Assembly: GCA_947498455.1 (NCBI GenBank)
Contig: CANMKK010000010.1
Coordinates: 62,001-126,000 of the forward strand
Length of the DNA stretch: 64,000 nt
Direction of reading: 5' to 3'
Source of the DNA: an uncultured Aquimarina sp.
Lineage (GTDB): Bacteria > Bacteroidota > Bacteroidia > Flavobacteriales > Flavobacteriaceae
Part shown: piece by piece, positions 52,004-60,998 of the stretch
How the letters are laid out: every line of letters starts with the position of its first letter
Numbering within the stretch: the first letter of the stretch is position 1
The notes under the pieces: model-generated
Told to the model about the DNA's origin: nothing
What the model saw: only the letters and a program-made list of their open reading frames with translations
Database searches by the model: none
Made by a program: the position numbers and the translations under genes

Positions 52004-52717
52004 TTGATTTTTATTAAAAGTATAGAACCATTACACCTACTATTATTCGTCTCTTCTATTGTTACTATAGGAGTAGCAGCATTCTTTGATCGTTTTTTTT
52101 TAATTTATACACTTCCGGTCGTAATTACTTTAATTGGTATGCTTTATATAAAACATATTGATAACATTAATTATTGGTTTTTACTGAGCTTAGTAGTAAT
52201 GATGGTTTGTGATGTATTAATCTATATGGATTTTCCAAACTATTTTTCTACCATTTGTATTTTAATAGCATTATATTTTTTCCTGTTAACTTCAGTTTTA
52301 CAAAAATTCATTTCAATTAAAAAACTACGTTTTGGTTCCCTTTTCTCGTTTCCAATAATTCTAGGTACTGTTTTTATAATTTACCTTATATTTTCTATTT
52401 CTCAATTAGTACTTCCATCAATTATACATGCTATTCCATATGTTGTAGTATCTATAATTAGTATATTAATCTTTATATTATATTGTTATTTTATCCACAA
52501 AACGTATGCCTATAAAGGAAGTGTAAAACTAATAATAGCCGCCTTTATTTCAATATTTATTACTTCTTTATTACCTATTAATGAATTGTTCTATTATAAT
52601 AAAGTTTTTACAGTACTTATAAACATAACGCATATTGTAGGCTTGTATGTTTTTGCCCGTTTTTTGATCGAAGCAAAACCTCAAAAAATAGAGTTCCAGG
52701 ATCAAAAGTATCTGTAG
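52004..52717 (+). CDS. Polytopic membrane protein, possibly YhhN (lysoplasmalogenase) family
   Basis: The 237-residue product has about eight short membrane helices with few loops. The size and the MVVCDVLIYMDF-like helix recall YhhN proteins, but key residues cannot be confirmed by eye. The start is a TTG at 52004, as no ATG lies near. The 253 bp before it hold nothing I recognise. It stands alone between the AraC regulator and the flavodoxin region. Confidence 0.5.
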   Translation: MIFIKSIEPLHLLLFVSSIVTIGVAAFFDRFFLIYTLPVVITLIGMLYIKHIDNINYWFLLSLVVMMVCDVLIYMDFPNYFSTICILIALYFFLLTSVLQKFISIKKLRFGSLFSFPIILGTVFIIYLIFSISQLVLPSIIHAIPYVVVSIISILIFILYCYFIHKTYAYKGSVKLIIAAFISIFITSLLPINELFYYNKVFTVLINITHIVGLYVFARFLIEAKPQKIEFQDQKYL

Positions 52718-52768
52718 TATTATGTATGCTATTTCCTAAATAAAAAATTATAGAAATATTTGGTAGCA

Positions 52769-53128
52769 TTATTGTATCTCGTAAAAGGAAAGCACATCAT
52801 TATATTCATCGAAAAACAAGACTCCCAAAACTAAGTCTTCTAAATTAGCCAAAATTGTAGGAGTTACTTTTAGAACAATTTCTGCCTGAGGCGTATTGCA
52901 TTTAATTGTTTTATATGAATTCTGACAGGTACAATTTTCGATTTGACAACCTTTTCTCGCCGAACGAATCACGGATAAAAAGCCTCTTATTTCGATCATA
53001 TCCATGAGAATTGCTATATCCCCTATTAGGAATTTTACTTTGGAACATATGGCATCATCGTCATACTGCGTTTTAATTGTAAAAGCACTACCTGCATTAT
53101 TTTTATATAAAGGTTCTAGTAAGTACAT
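52769..53128 (-). CDS. Cys-containing small protein of unknown function, iron-region neighbour
   Basis: The 119-residue product has Cys residues in a cluster (GCQIENCTCQ, about 61-70, and KCN at 76). The N-terminal half is mixed and the C-terminus is acidic and hydrophobic (DLVLGVLFFDEYNDVLSF). I do not recognise the family. It is divergent from flavodoxin across a shared 41-bp perfect palindrome, so it is probably regulated by iron with it. Confidence 0.6.
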   Translation of the reverse strand: MYLLEPLYKNNAGSAFTIKTQYDDDAICSKVKFLIGDIAILMDMIEIRGFLSVIRSARKGCQIENCTCQNSYKTIKCNTPQAEIVLKVTPTILANLEDLVLGVLFFDEYNDVLSFYEIQ

Positions 53129-53146
53129 CTGTCAAATTTTTGAAGT

Positions 53147-53154
53147 CAAATTTA
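53147..53154 (-). promoter_or_regulatory. -7 box of the Cys-containing small protein gene
   Basis: TAAATTTG on the - strand matches TAnnTTTG and lies 19 bp upstream of the ATG at 53128. It abuts the 41-bp palindrome at 53154-53194. Confidence 0.5.
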
Positions 53155-53194
53155 TTACATTATTTTTATTTGTTCTAAATAAAAATAATGTAAT
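53154..53194. promoter_or_regulatory. 41-bp perfect palindrome operator between two divergent genes
   Basis: The 18-bp arms (ATTACATTATTTTTATTT and its exact reverse complement) flank a 5-bp centre GTTCT. The middle (ATTTGTTCTAAAT) matches the iron-site motif seen at 50675 and 63862. It covers the stretch from the flavodoxin -33 region to its -7 box, so bound protein would block transcription in both directions. Confidence 0.7.
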
Positions 53195-53198
53195 TTTG
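53169..53198 (+). promoter_or_regulatory. Flavodoxin promoter
   Basis: TTTG at 53169-53172, an 18-bp spacer and TAATTTTG at 53191-53198 fit the Bacteroidota promoter. It lies 22 bp before the ATG at 53221. The -33 element is inside the palindrome. Confidence 0.6.
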
Positions 53199-53220
53199 TA
53201 CCATATTTAAATCGCATACT

Positions 53221-53766
53221 ATGGAAAAAATAGCCTTGTTTTATGGATCAGATACAGGTGTTACAGATGACATAACAAAAGACTTTGCCTCTCTTTGGGG
53301 AGCAGAAGAATTGGATGTAAGAGAAATTGGAGATGTCTCTAAAAAGGATTTTGATCAATTTAATATCTTTATTTTAGGGCTATCTACTTGGTATGATGGA
53401 GATTTACAAAGTGATTGGGAGTCGTTTTTTGATGATTTTCAAGAAATAGATTTCACTAATAAAGTAGTTGCTATTTATGGTTTGGGAGATCAAATCGGTT
53501 ATGGCGAATATTTTATTGATGGTGTTGGTATATTGGCTAAAGTAGTTTTAGAAAACGGCGGTCACATTATAGGGCATTGGCCTTATGAAGGATATCGATT
53601 CACAGACTCTGTTGCTATGATTGAGGACAAAGAAGGGTATTTTTACGGTCTTGCTTTAGACCACGATAATGAATCCCAATTAACCGATGAACGTCTCGAA
53701 AAATGGATACATCAAGTTAAAAACGAATTAGAACCATTCTATAATCAATATAACTGCTTGTATTGA
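53221..53766 (+). CDS. fldA: Flavodoxin
   Basis: The 181-residue FMN protein shows the phosphate loop GSDTGVTDDI (residues 9-18), STWYDGDLQSDWESF (FMN-stacking Trp, about 57) and YGLGDQIGYGEYFIDG (second aromatic, about 94-106). The length matches long-chain flavodoxins. Flavodoxin replaces ferredoxin when iron is short, which fits the neighbouring siderophore genes and the operator in its promoter. Confidence 0.94.
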   Translation: MEKIALFYGSDTGVTDDITKDFASLWGAEELDVREIGDVSKKDFDQFNIFILGLSTWYDGDLQSDWESFFDDFQEIDFTNKVVAIYGLGDQIGYGEYFIDGVGILAKVVLENGGHIIGHWPYEGYRFTDSVAMIEDKEGYFYGLALDHDNESQLTDERLEKWIHQVKNELEPFYNQYNCLY

Positions 53767-53830
53767 GGTTATTTATTATAACCTTAATACACTTAACCCT
53801 CTTGCAAGATCTATTGCCAGAATTCGTTTC

Positions 53831-54784
53831 TTATCTTTCATTTGTGTGTAATATCTGTTTGTTTTCTACTTGTTTTTCAAACTTTTTCTGGTTCCAAGCT
53901 TGGGATCTATAGTCACTTGCTTTTTTACCTCCATCAATATGATTCCAACCTGGATACATAATCAGGTATTTGATCTTATCAGAGATCTTTTTTGCAGATT
54001 TAATATCCATCCATAATTCTTTCCAAAGTACTACTTGAATTTGCCACAAATTTTCACCATTAATATGATTTCCCATTAATCCATATACGGGTTTCTCATC
54101 TTCTAATTCTACTTGTATTGTTCCAAAAATTCGATCCCAAATAGAAAAGGTTTCTCCGTAGTTGGTATCTAAATATTTGTGATTTTTTGCATGATGAACT
54201 CTATGTAAGGAAGGAGTTATAAAAATACGCTCCAACCATATTTGACGTCCTATAAGCTTTTCGCTAGCATGCTCATAAAGTCCATATAGGTTTGCTATTA
54301 ATTCAATTATAAAAATCATAAATGGATCAAATCCGAGTATTGGCAGCCATAAAATGGTATGAGGCATATGCAAAAAAATTAAAAATGAACCTCTAACAGC
54401 TACTGTTAATTTCATTTCTTCTGCAGTATGGTGTACTCCATGAATACACCAAAAGAAACGAACTTTATGTCCCATATAATGTAAAGCATAAAACACAAAA
54501 TCGTATATAACGTATGCCAAAATCCAAACATACCATTCGTAACCTAGCGTGAATATACGATGTTCATATACCCACATCATTGTCCCTAATATGATAATTT
54601 TACCAAAAAGGATATAGGGAATAGATTCTAGCATGTACGATAGAATATTAACAACTCCTTCTTTATGACTTTCTATTTTCTTTGTTAAAAAAAGAACAAT
54701 CCATTCTATTGCAACAAGAGTCAGTACTATAATCCCAGAAATACTCTGAAATTTATCTAATACTATTTGAATTGCTTCATCCAT
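53831..54784 (-). CDS. Sterol desaturase/fatty acid hydroxylase family protein
   Basis: The 317-residue membrane protein has the di-iron histidine boxes HYMGH (HX3H, about 100-104), HGVHH (HX2HH, about 112-116) and HRVHH (about 192-196). Several membrane helices surround them. Members hydroxylate or desaturate lipids. It begins 17 bp after the second NIS synthetase gene and is the last gene of the siderophore transcript. Either the siderophore carries an oxidised acyl part or a membrane change accompanies iron stress. Both ideas are inference. Confidence 0.85.
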   Translation of the reverse strand: MDEAIQIVLDKFQSISGIIVLTLVAIEWIVLFLTKKIESHKEGVVNILSYMLESIPYILFGKIIILGTMMWVYEHRIFTLGYEWYVWILAYVIYDFVFYALHYMGHKVRFFWCIHGVHHTAEEMKLTVAVRGSFLIFLHMPHTILWLPILGFDPFMIFIIELIANLYGLYEHASEKLIGRQIWLERIFITPSLHRVHHAKNHKYLDTNYGETFSIWDRIFGTIQVELEDEKPVYGLMGNHINGENLWQIQVVLWKELWMDIKSAKKISDKIKYLIMYPGWNHIDGGKKASDYRSQAWNQKKFEKQVENKQILHTNER

Positions 54785-54801
54785 ATTTTCATACTGTAGT
54801 T

Positions 54802-57240
54802 TTACTCTTCTAAGGCTTCCATCGTTTCAAAATTTGACATTGAAGCTTTTTTATATTGAGCTATTGGGTTTTGTAATTTTCCTTCTAAGATCAAACTCTG
54901 CATAGGATCGGCAAGGTTTAACATTTGTCGTGTATCTCTAAGTTGTAATCTATTTAAACAACATCGGTCAAATTCTGGTGTAAAAAGATCATACCGTTCG
55001 TATTGGGATTGTAAGCCCGGATGTTGTCGCTGGTATGTATGGATACACTCTGCCACTAATTCCCAAAATTTGTACTCAGAACACATCTGGTGCTTTTCTA
55101 AAATGGCAGACATAAAACGAAAAAAGCAATCAAAAACATCTGTAAAAATACTCAGTACCTTCATCTCATCTGATGTTTCGGTATACAACCTTTTTACTTC
55201 TTGTGGCATATCTAATTTTGGATTAAAAACAATAACCTCTTCGGTAATATCTTTCATTAAAACATATTCTGGTGTATTGTTTTCCATTACCATAATGATA
55301 TTTTCTCCGTGAGGCATGAAAACCATTTCATATCTATAAAAGCAATGTAGCAAAGGAGTTAAGTATGCATTGAGATATTTGCACAACCAAGATTCGACAG
55401 TATGTAATGATGATGCTATCAATTCGCCTAATAATGCATTTCCACTAGTATCTATATGAAGAAAAGCCGCCATAGTCATCAATTGCTGCCCTTCTTTAAT
55501 TTTTGTATAAGGGCTTTCTCTCCATAAAGCTGATAACATTTTGTTATGTGCATTTGTTTTTCCTAATACTTCATAATAGGTATTTTGAAAACCAACAGTA
55601 GCAACTTCTCCTAACATCGTAAAACCAACACTTTTTAAATATTCATCTCCTTTTAGTAAATCAGTTATCCACGTTGTTATGTGTGGCGTACTCTGCATAT
55701 AATATGGAGAAAGGCCTCTCATAAACCCCATATTAAGTATCGACAATGCTGTTTTTGTGTACATTTTCTTGGGATTACTGCAATTGTATAAAGTCCGTAT
55801 TGATTGCTGAACTGAGTAGTCATCATCACTTTCTCCCAGAAAAACAATATTTTGATTTGCGATATCTGACACAAATACGTGAAGTATCTTGTTATACCAT
55901 TGCCAGGGATGTACTGGCATGAATATATAAGATTCCATATCTAGTCCTAAATCTTCCAATATTGTATTGAACCTGGCAATCATATGAACTCCAAGCTCTT
56001 TATGCATTAGTGAATTATATTCTAAATTTTTAATGGCTGTATAGGTCGCTTTACTTGTATGACCTGCAATCCAAAATATCTTAAAAGGTTCATTAGCTTC
56101 TGGTGTGTATTTCATATAATCTTCTCCATCAAAACCAAGTCTCCCATTATTAGCCACAAAACATGGGTGCCCTTCTGTCATCGAATGTTCAATCTTCTGA
56201 AAAGAGCAATCCGACAACTCTTTAGAAGTATATTTTTGATTTGCATATTTATAAGCTGCACTTGATAAAGTACTGGAAATTTCTTCGAGATACGTGGGAA
56301 GCAGATGTTCAGGAATTCCTAATATATTTCTAAACTCTAAAATAAATTCTAGGGCATCTATTCGCTTAGAGTTACTATTCCCTTTTTTTCTAATTGATGT
56401 TTCATCTATGTCCCAATGATCTAAGGATCGTTTTACAGCCTTAAACGTATAAGATATATGCTCTACATCAGAAGTTAAAATGTATGTATTATATTCCTTC
56501 CCTTGTTTAACAAGTTTAGGCACCAATACCAACTCATGTGCAAATTCACTAATAGCCTTTTTTACCAAAGCCACATTGACTGTATCCCAAACCTTTGTGG
56601 TCAAATGCTTATGAACAGATGCTGATGTATTATTAGATGTATTAGTCATTCTCATTAACTTTTCTTCTAGTATCTTTTTTTTAGCTTTTTCAAAATCTTC
56701 TCTTTCACAAAAAGCTAGTGCTGCTTTTTTTTCTGGTAGGTCTATTTCTTTTTTATATTGAAACCCTGCTTTTTTATTGAGAATATGTATTTTTTCATTA
56801 CGCACATCTGGTTCGACCACTATGCGATGGATACCAGATTGACTAAAGAAATATTCTAAAACTGTAGTAAAAACATTCCAGGTAAAACCAGGTATTTTAT
56901 ATTCTGGCGGTGCTACTAATATGTGCATTCCGTAGTCTCCATCTTTTACATCATAATATCCGGAAATACGATCCTCAGAAGCTTTGTATTTTTCCATTAA
57001 AAAAATCGGATTGTTTTTATAGTAACCAATACATACTTCATAATGCTTCATGCTCATTAATCGAAGGTATTCCCTTAAAACTTCTTCCTCAGATTTATCT
57101 AACATCCCCCAATACGATGCATATGACTTTGTTACCCAACTATGAATAAAGTCTATATCTCTTTGCGGATTTAGATATCGTAATTGTATTGTTCCAAAAC
57201 CTTTAATGAATCTTGAATAAATAATATCGGTTGTCTCCAT
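54802..57240 (-). CDS. Acyltransferase-NIS synthetase fusion, copy B (BibC-like)
   Basis: The 812-residue protein has an N-terminal GNAT domain of the IucB/RhbD kind (about 10-185): HILVAPPEYKIPGFTWNVF and IVVEPDVRNEKIHILNKKAGF. A DesD/AlcC-type NIS synthetase follows (about 210-790): MTEGHPCFVANNGRLGF (ATP/citrate-type binding), MPVHPWQWY, SIRTLYNCSNPKKMY, LNMGFMRGL and FMPHGENIIMVME. The GNAT part should acylate N-hydroxycadaverine and the NIS part should join the units. It is 25 bp downstream of a close paralogue. All motifs that I can see are intact in both copies. Confidence 0.92.
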   Translation of the reverse strand: METTDIIYSRFIKGFGTIQLRYLNPQRDIDFIHSWVTKSYASYWGMLDKSEEEVLREYLRLMSMKHYEVCIGYYKNNPIFLMEKYKASEDRISGYYDVKDGDYGMHILVAPPEYKIPGFTWNVFTTVLEYFFSQSGIHRIVVEPDVRNEKIHILNKKAGFQYKKEIDLPEKKAALAFCEREDFEKAKKKILEEKLMRMTNTSNNTSASVHKHLTTKVWDTVNVALVKKAISEFAHELVLVPKLVKQGKEYNTYILTSDVEHISYTFKAVKRSLDHWDIDETSIRKKGNSNSKRIDALEFILEFRNILGIPEHLLPTYLEEISSTLSSAAYKYANQKYTSKELSDCSFQKIEHSMTEGHPCFVANNGRLGFDGEDYMKYTPEANEPFKIFWIAGHTSKATYTAIKNLEYNSLMHKELGVHMIARFNTILEDLGLDMESYIFMPVHPWQWYNKILHVFVSDIANQNIVFLGESDDDYSVQQSIRTLYNCSNPKKMYTKTALSILNMGFMRGLSPYYMQSTPHITTWITDLLKGDEYLKSVGFTMLGEVATVGFQNTYYEVLGKTNAHNKMLSALWRESPYTKIKEGQQLMTMAAFLHIDTSGNALLGELIASSLHTVESWLCKYLNAYLTPLLHCFYRYEMVFMPHGENIIMVMENNTPEYVLMKDITEEVIVFNPKLDMPQEVKRLYTETSDEMKVLSIFTDVFDCFFRFMSAILEKHQMCSEYKFWELVAECIHTYQRQHPGLQSQYERYDLFTPEFDRCCLNRLQLRDTRQMLNLADPMQSLILEGKLQNPIAQYKKASMSNFETMEALEE

Positions 57241-57265
57241 AGTATACTTATAATTATCTTGCTGG

Positions 57266-59716
57266 TTATGCTTCTATCTTTATACTATTTTTTCTATACG
57301 TAGCAATGGGATTATTCAGGGTTCCTGCAAATTGTAACAATGCCACCGGATCATCTAAATCAATCATTTGCTTGTGATTATTTAACTGAAGTCTATTGAG
57401 GCAGGATAAATGGAAATCCGCAGCAAAGAGGTCATATTGTCTGAATTTCGGTTCAAGTTCAGGGAAACGCTGTTGATACTCTTGGATAGTTAAAGCAACT
57501 ATTTTCCAGAATTGTTCTTCCGAAAAATTTACATGAGCTTCTAATATATGCGACATAAACCTGAAAAAGCCATCAAAAATATCTGTAAATATGGACAGTA
57601 ATTTCACATCTTCTGGCACAGGTACATACATACGTTTTAGATGATCTGGAAGTTCTATATCTGAACTAAGAATACAGGCTTCCTCAGTAATATCTTTTAG
57701 CAATATTTTCACAGGTATGTGATCTTCCAGCACTATTATGATATTTTCGCCGTGAGGCATAAATACCAAATCAAAATAGTAGAAACAATGTAGCAGTGGA
57801 TTTAGGTACGCTTTTAGATAATTGCGCAGCCAGTCTTCTATTGAGGTCTCCGCTGCCTTTATGATTTTAGGCAACAAGGCTTCTCCGTGATGATCTATGT
57901 GTAAAAAAGCCGCCATTGTCATAGCTTGTTGCCCCTCGGTGATAGCAGACATTGGACTTTCTCTCCAAAGTGAAGCTAACATCTTATTATAATCATTATG
58001 TGTTCCGAATTCTTCGAAATAAGGGTTTACATAACTTACCGATGCGATTTCCCCTAACATTCTAAACCCTGTTTCCTGTATATAGGTATCATTATATAAA
58101 AGTGCTTCTAACCAAATTGCCATTTTTGGAGCTGTGCCTAGATAGTATAATGGTAATCCTCTCATAAAGCCCATATTTAGAATAGACAATGCAGTTTTAG
58201 TATAAAACTTATGAGGGTTTGTACTATTAAACAGGGTTCGGATGGATTGCTGAGCAAGGTATTGATCCGGGCTATAACCTAAGCAGATTAGATTTCCTGT
58301 GGCTATCTCTGGTGAAAATATATTGGACAGCTTATTAAACCATTGCCATGGATGTATTGGAATGAAGAAATAGTCGTCCGGATCAAAACCTTTATTTTTT
58401 ATAATTTCGTTAAACGATATTATAGTTGTAGCATCTAATTCTTGCTGAATAATTTTATCATATGGCAAATCTTCTATCGCTGCATAAACTGCCTTACTCT
58501 TATGTCCGGCTAACCATAATAGAGAAAAAGAATTCCCTACTTCTGGAGCATAGGCTCTATAATCACTACTATCAAAACCTATACGGCCATTATTAGCTAC
58601 AAAACCAGGATGTCCTTCGGTCATTGATTGTTCAATAGTCTGAAAATCGGCATCTACAAGTTCCTCTGATTTAGGGTTTCCCTTAAGAAATTTAAAAGCA
58701 CTTCCGTACAATGTACTTATAATTTCTTCAAGATAAACTGGCATTTGCTTATTATCTATGCCTAATTGTTTCCTTAGTTCTTTAATAAATAGAATTCCAT
58801 CAAGTACTATAGATTCACTTTCTTTATACTTCTTAATTGAAGCTGTATCTATCCATAAATGATTTAATACGAGTGGTTTTGCAATAAACTGATATTGAAT
58901 CGTTGAGTCATCTGTTTTTAAAATATAACTATTCCAACCTCCTTCTAACTGTTCTAAGACGTGTGGTTTTATCAATAATTCATGAGCGAACTCACAAATT
59001 GCCTTGGCAATAAATAATGTATTTACCTTTACCCATACCTCTGGTTGTAAATGAGATATTGATTGTTGAGGCGAAATGGCATTGTCTAAGGTATTCATAG
59101 CACTTCTTTTATTGATGTTTGGTAAAAATTTAAATTGTTGGTATGTATCTTTTTCTAAAAATGCTAACTGTGCTGTTTTATGCGGAAGCTCTATAACTTT
59201 ATCTAAAGAGAATCCTATACGCTGACATAGGGCAAACATTTTTTTATTTCTTATATCTGGTTCGACTAAAATTCGATTGACAGAAGTATCCTTAAATACG
59301 AATTCCATAATAGCAGTAAATACGTACCAAGTGAAATTCGGAATTCTGGTATTGGATGGGGCGACAATAATATGTATCCCACAATCATCAAATTTTGCGG
59401 GATATAATGTCCCCACGACATCTAATTGTGGATGATACCTTTCTAGTACAAAAACTGGTTGATCTTGATACATACCAACAAAAATATCGTAGTGATCTGG
59501 TTCGAGTAATTTTGTATATTCTTGACGTACCTGATCGACAGTATATCCCTGCATACCCCAAAAAGCAGCATAATCCTGATTCACCCATTGATATAATGTT
59601 TCGCTATCTTCGGATATGCTGAAAGAACGGATTGCAATTTCTCCAAAATCTTCAAAGGATGTGAAAAATATATAATTAGTATATATATGGGCGCTATTTT
59701 CTTTATTGTTATCCAT
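57266..59716 (-). CDS. Acyltransferase-NIS synthetase fusion, copy A (BibC-like)
   Basis: The 816-residue protein has the same two-domain plan as its neighbour. The GNAT part (about 15-195) contains HIIVAPSNTRIPNFTWYVF and ILVEPDIRNKKMFALCQRIGF. The NIS part has MTEGHPGFVANNGRIGF, IPIHPWQWF, SIRTLFNSTNPHKFY, LNMGFMRGL and FMPHGENIIIVLE. Bisucaberin synthesis in Aliivibrio salmonicida is known to use one such fusion (BibC), equivalent to DesC plus DesD. Having two suggests a division of labour, for instance different acyl donors or dimerisation versus ring closure. It lies 14 bp after the MFS gene. Confidence 0.92.
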   Translation of the reverse strand: MDNNKENSAHIYTNYIFFTSFEDFGEIAIRSFSISEDSETLYQWVNQDYAAFWGMQGYTVDQVRQEYTKLLEPDHYDIFVGMYQDQPVFVLERYHPQLDVVGTLYPAKFDDCGIHIIVAPSNTRIPNFTWYVFTAIMEFVFKDTSVNRILVEPDIRNKKMFALCQRIGFSLDKVIELPHKTAQLAFLEKDTYQQFKFLPNINKRSAMNTLDNAISPQQSISHLQPEVWVKVNTLFIAKAICEFAHELLIKPHVLEQLEGGWNSYILKTDDSTIQYQFIAKPLVLNHLWIDTASIKKYKESESIVLDGILFIKELRKQLGIDNKQMPVYLEEIISTLYGSAFKFLKGNPKSEELVDADFQTIEQSMTEGHPGFVANNGRIGFDSSDYRAYAPEVGNSFSLLWLAGHKSKAVYAAIEDLPYDKIIQQELDATTIISFNEIIKNKGFDPDDYFFIPIHPWQWFNKLSNIFSPEIATGNLICLGYSPDQYLAQQSIRTLFNSTNPHKFYTKTALSILNMGFMRGLPLYYLGTAPKMAIWLEALLYNDTYIQETGFRMLGEIASVSYVNPYFEEFGTHNDYNKMLASLWRESPMSAITEGQQAMTMAAFLHIDHHGEALLPKIIKAAETSIEDWLRNYLKAYLNPLLHCFYYFDLVFMPHGENIIIVLEDHIPVKILLKDITEEACILSSDIELPDHLKRMYVPVPEDVKLLSIFTDIFDGFFRFMSHILEAHVNFSEEQFWKIVALTIQEYQQRFPELEPKFRQYDLFAADFHLSCLNRLQLNNHKQMIDLDDPVALLQFAGTLNNPIATYRKNSIKIEA

Positions 59717-59730
59717 TGATTGTTTAATAC

Positions 59731-60918
59731 TTACGTTTTTATTAACTTCTTAGAAGACGTTTTCAATTCTATTTTAAAAACAAAATAGTATACTATTAAA
59801 GTAATAGCGAAACCTGCAAATGCAATTATAAAAGGGATTTGTAATCCTTGGTTCTCTACTAAAAGCCCTACAGAAAAAGAGGATATCAATACTCCTAAAT
59901 TTTGAAAAAAATGGACTTTGCTATAATCTATCGCATAAGAGTCCGGTGTACTTAATTCAAATAATAATACATCGAATTTTACGACTCCCTGAAAGATTGC
60001 CCATCCATAAATAATTCTGCCCGCAATAACAACTATCTCTAATGGAATGCCTTGTAATAACACCCCCAAAGCCCCTAAAAGCAATACTGAAATAATACCT
60101 TGGAAACCGCTCTCATTAGTGTTACGTTTTGAATTTATCCATAAAGCTAATAATGCTACAAACCCAGGAATTGCATACATCGTTCCTGAAATCAGCTTAG
60201 AATCATATGTTGATATACTTTCCCAATAGGTTGCGAAAAAAGGACGGATCAAAAAATCACTGAAATATAAAATCATGGTTACTATTCCCACTTTAAGGAT
60301 GAAACCTTTAGGAATCATTCTTTTACCCATCTCTTTATTTTCAACCAATTCTACTGTTCTGGAAGTGTTATATTTTTTGCTATTTAGTATGTACATACTC
60401 ATTCCCATCTGGATAAAGTCTCCTAATGCCATTATTAAGAATATATAACTGGCATCAATCAAGTCAACCGTTAGTCCTCCAATAACCGCTCCTAAAATCC
60501 CTCCAAGATGCACTACTACCGATAGGATACCAATAGTCTTAGGATGCTCTTCTTTCGTAATTATTTTAAGAATATATGGATATACCAAAAGGTAACTTCC
60601 CTTAAACAAAATCATTATTAGCGAGATGATCCAAAATAAATGATATGATGTGGTCCAATAGCAACATAACGCTAATATTCCGGCAATACATTGAGTGTAT
60701 ATTAGTATATTAAGCTCGACTGTTTTTTTGGAGATATACGCCCAAAAAGGAAAAGCTATCATTACCATACAACAAATTGCTGCAAAATAATATCCCACAT
60801 ATTCGGGATTGGTGATCCCGAAACGAGCCTGAAAAAACTGTGGATAAAAGGGATGTAGTAAATAATCGCTTATTACCGCTACAAGCGTCATTAGGATAAG
60901 AAAATTCTTTAGTTTCAT
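59731..60918 (-). CDS. MFS transporter, probable siderophore exporter
   Basis: The 395-residue protein has about 11-12 membrane helices and an MFS layout. Basic residues stand after helix 2 (WAYISKKTVEL) and a cytoplasmic loop (NSKKYNTSRTVELVENKEMGKR) lies in the middle. It lies between the hydroxylase and the NIS genes on one transcript, so export of the finished siderophore is the likely job. The alternative is import of a ferric complex across the inner membrane. The 80-bp gap before it holds a small AGGTTT...AACCT hairpin. Confidence 0.82.
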   Translation of the reverse strand: MKLKNFLILMTLVAVISDYLLHPFYPQFFQARFGITNPEYVGYYFAAICCMVMIAFPFWAYISKKTVELNILIYTQCIAGILALCCYWTTSYHLFWIISLIMILFKGSYLLVYPYILKIITKEEHPKTIGILSVVVHLGGILGAVIGGLTVDLIDASYIFLIMALGDFIQMGMSMYILNSKKYNTSRTVELVENKEMGKRMIPKGFILKVGIVTMILYFSDFLIRPFFATYWESISTYDSKLISGTMYAIPGFVALLALWINSKRNTNESGFQGIISVLLLGALGVLLQGIPLEIVVIAGRIIYGWAIFQGVVKFDVLLFELSTPDSYAIDYSKVHFFQNLGVLISSFSVGLLVENQGLQIPFIIAFAGFAITLIVYYFVFKIELKTSSKKLIKT

Positions 60919-60998
60919 CTATCTTGTTTACTTATGTCTTAGTAAAATTGTGAATATCTGATCTCACAGGTTTAAAAAACCTATGTTATAACTAGTTC

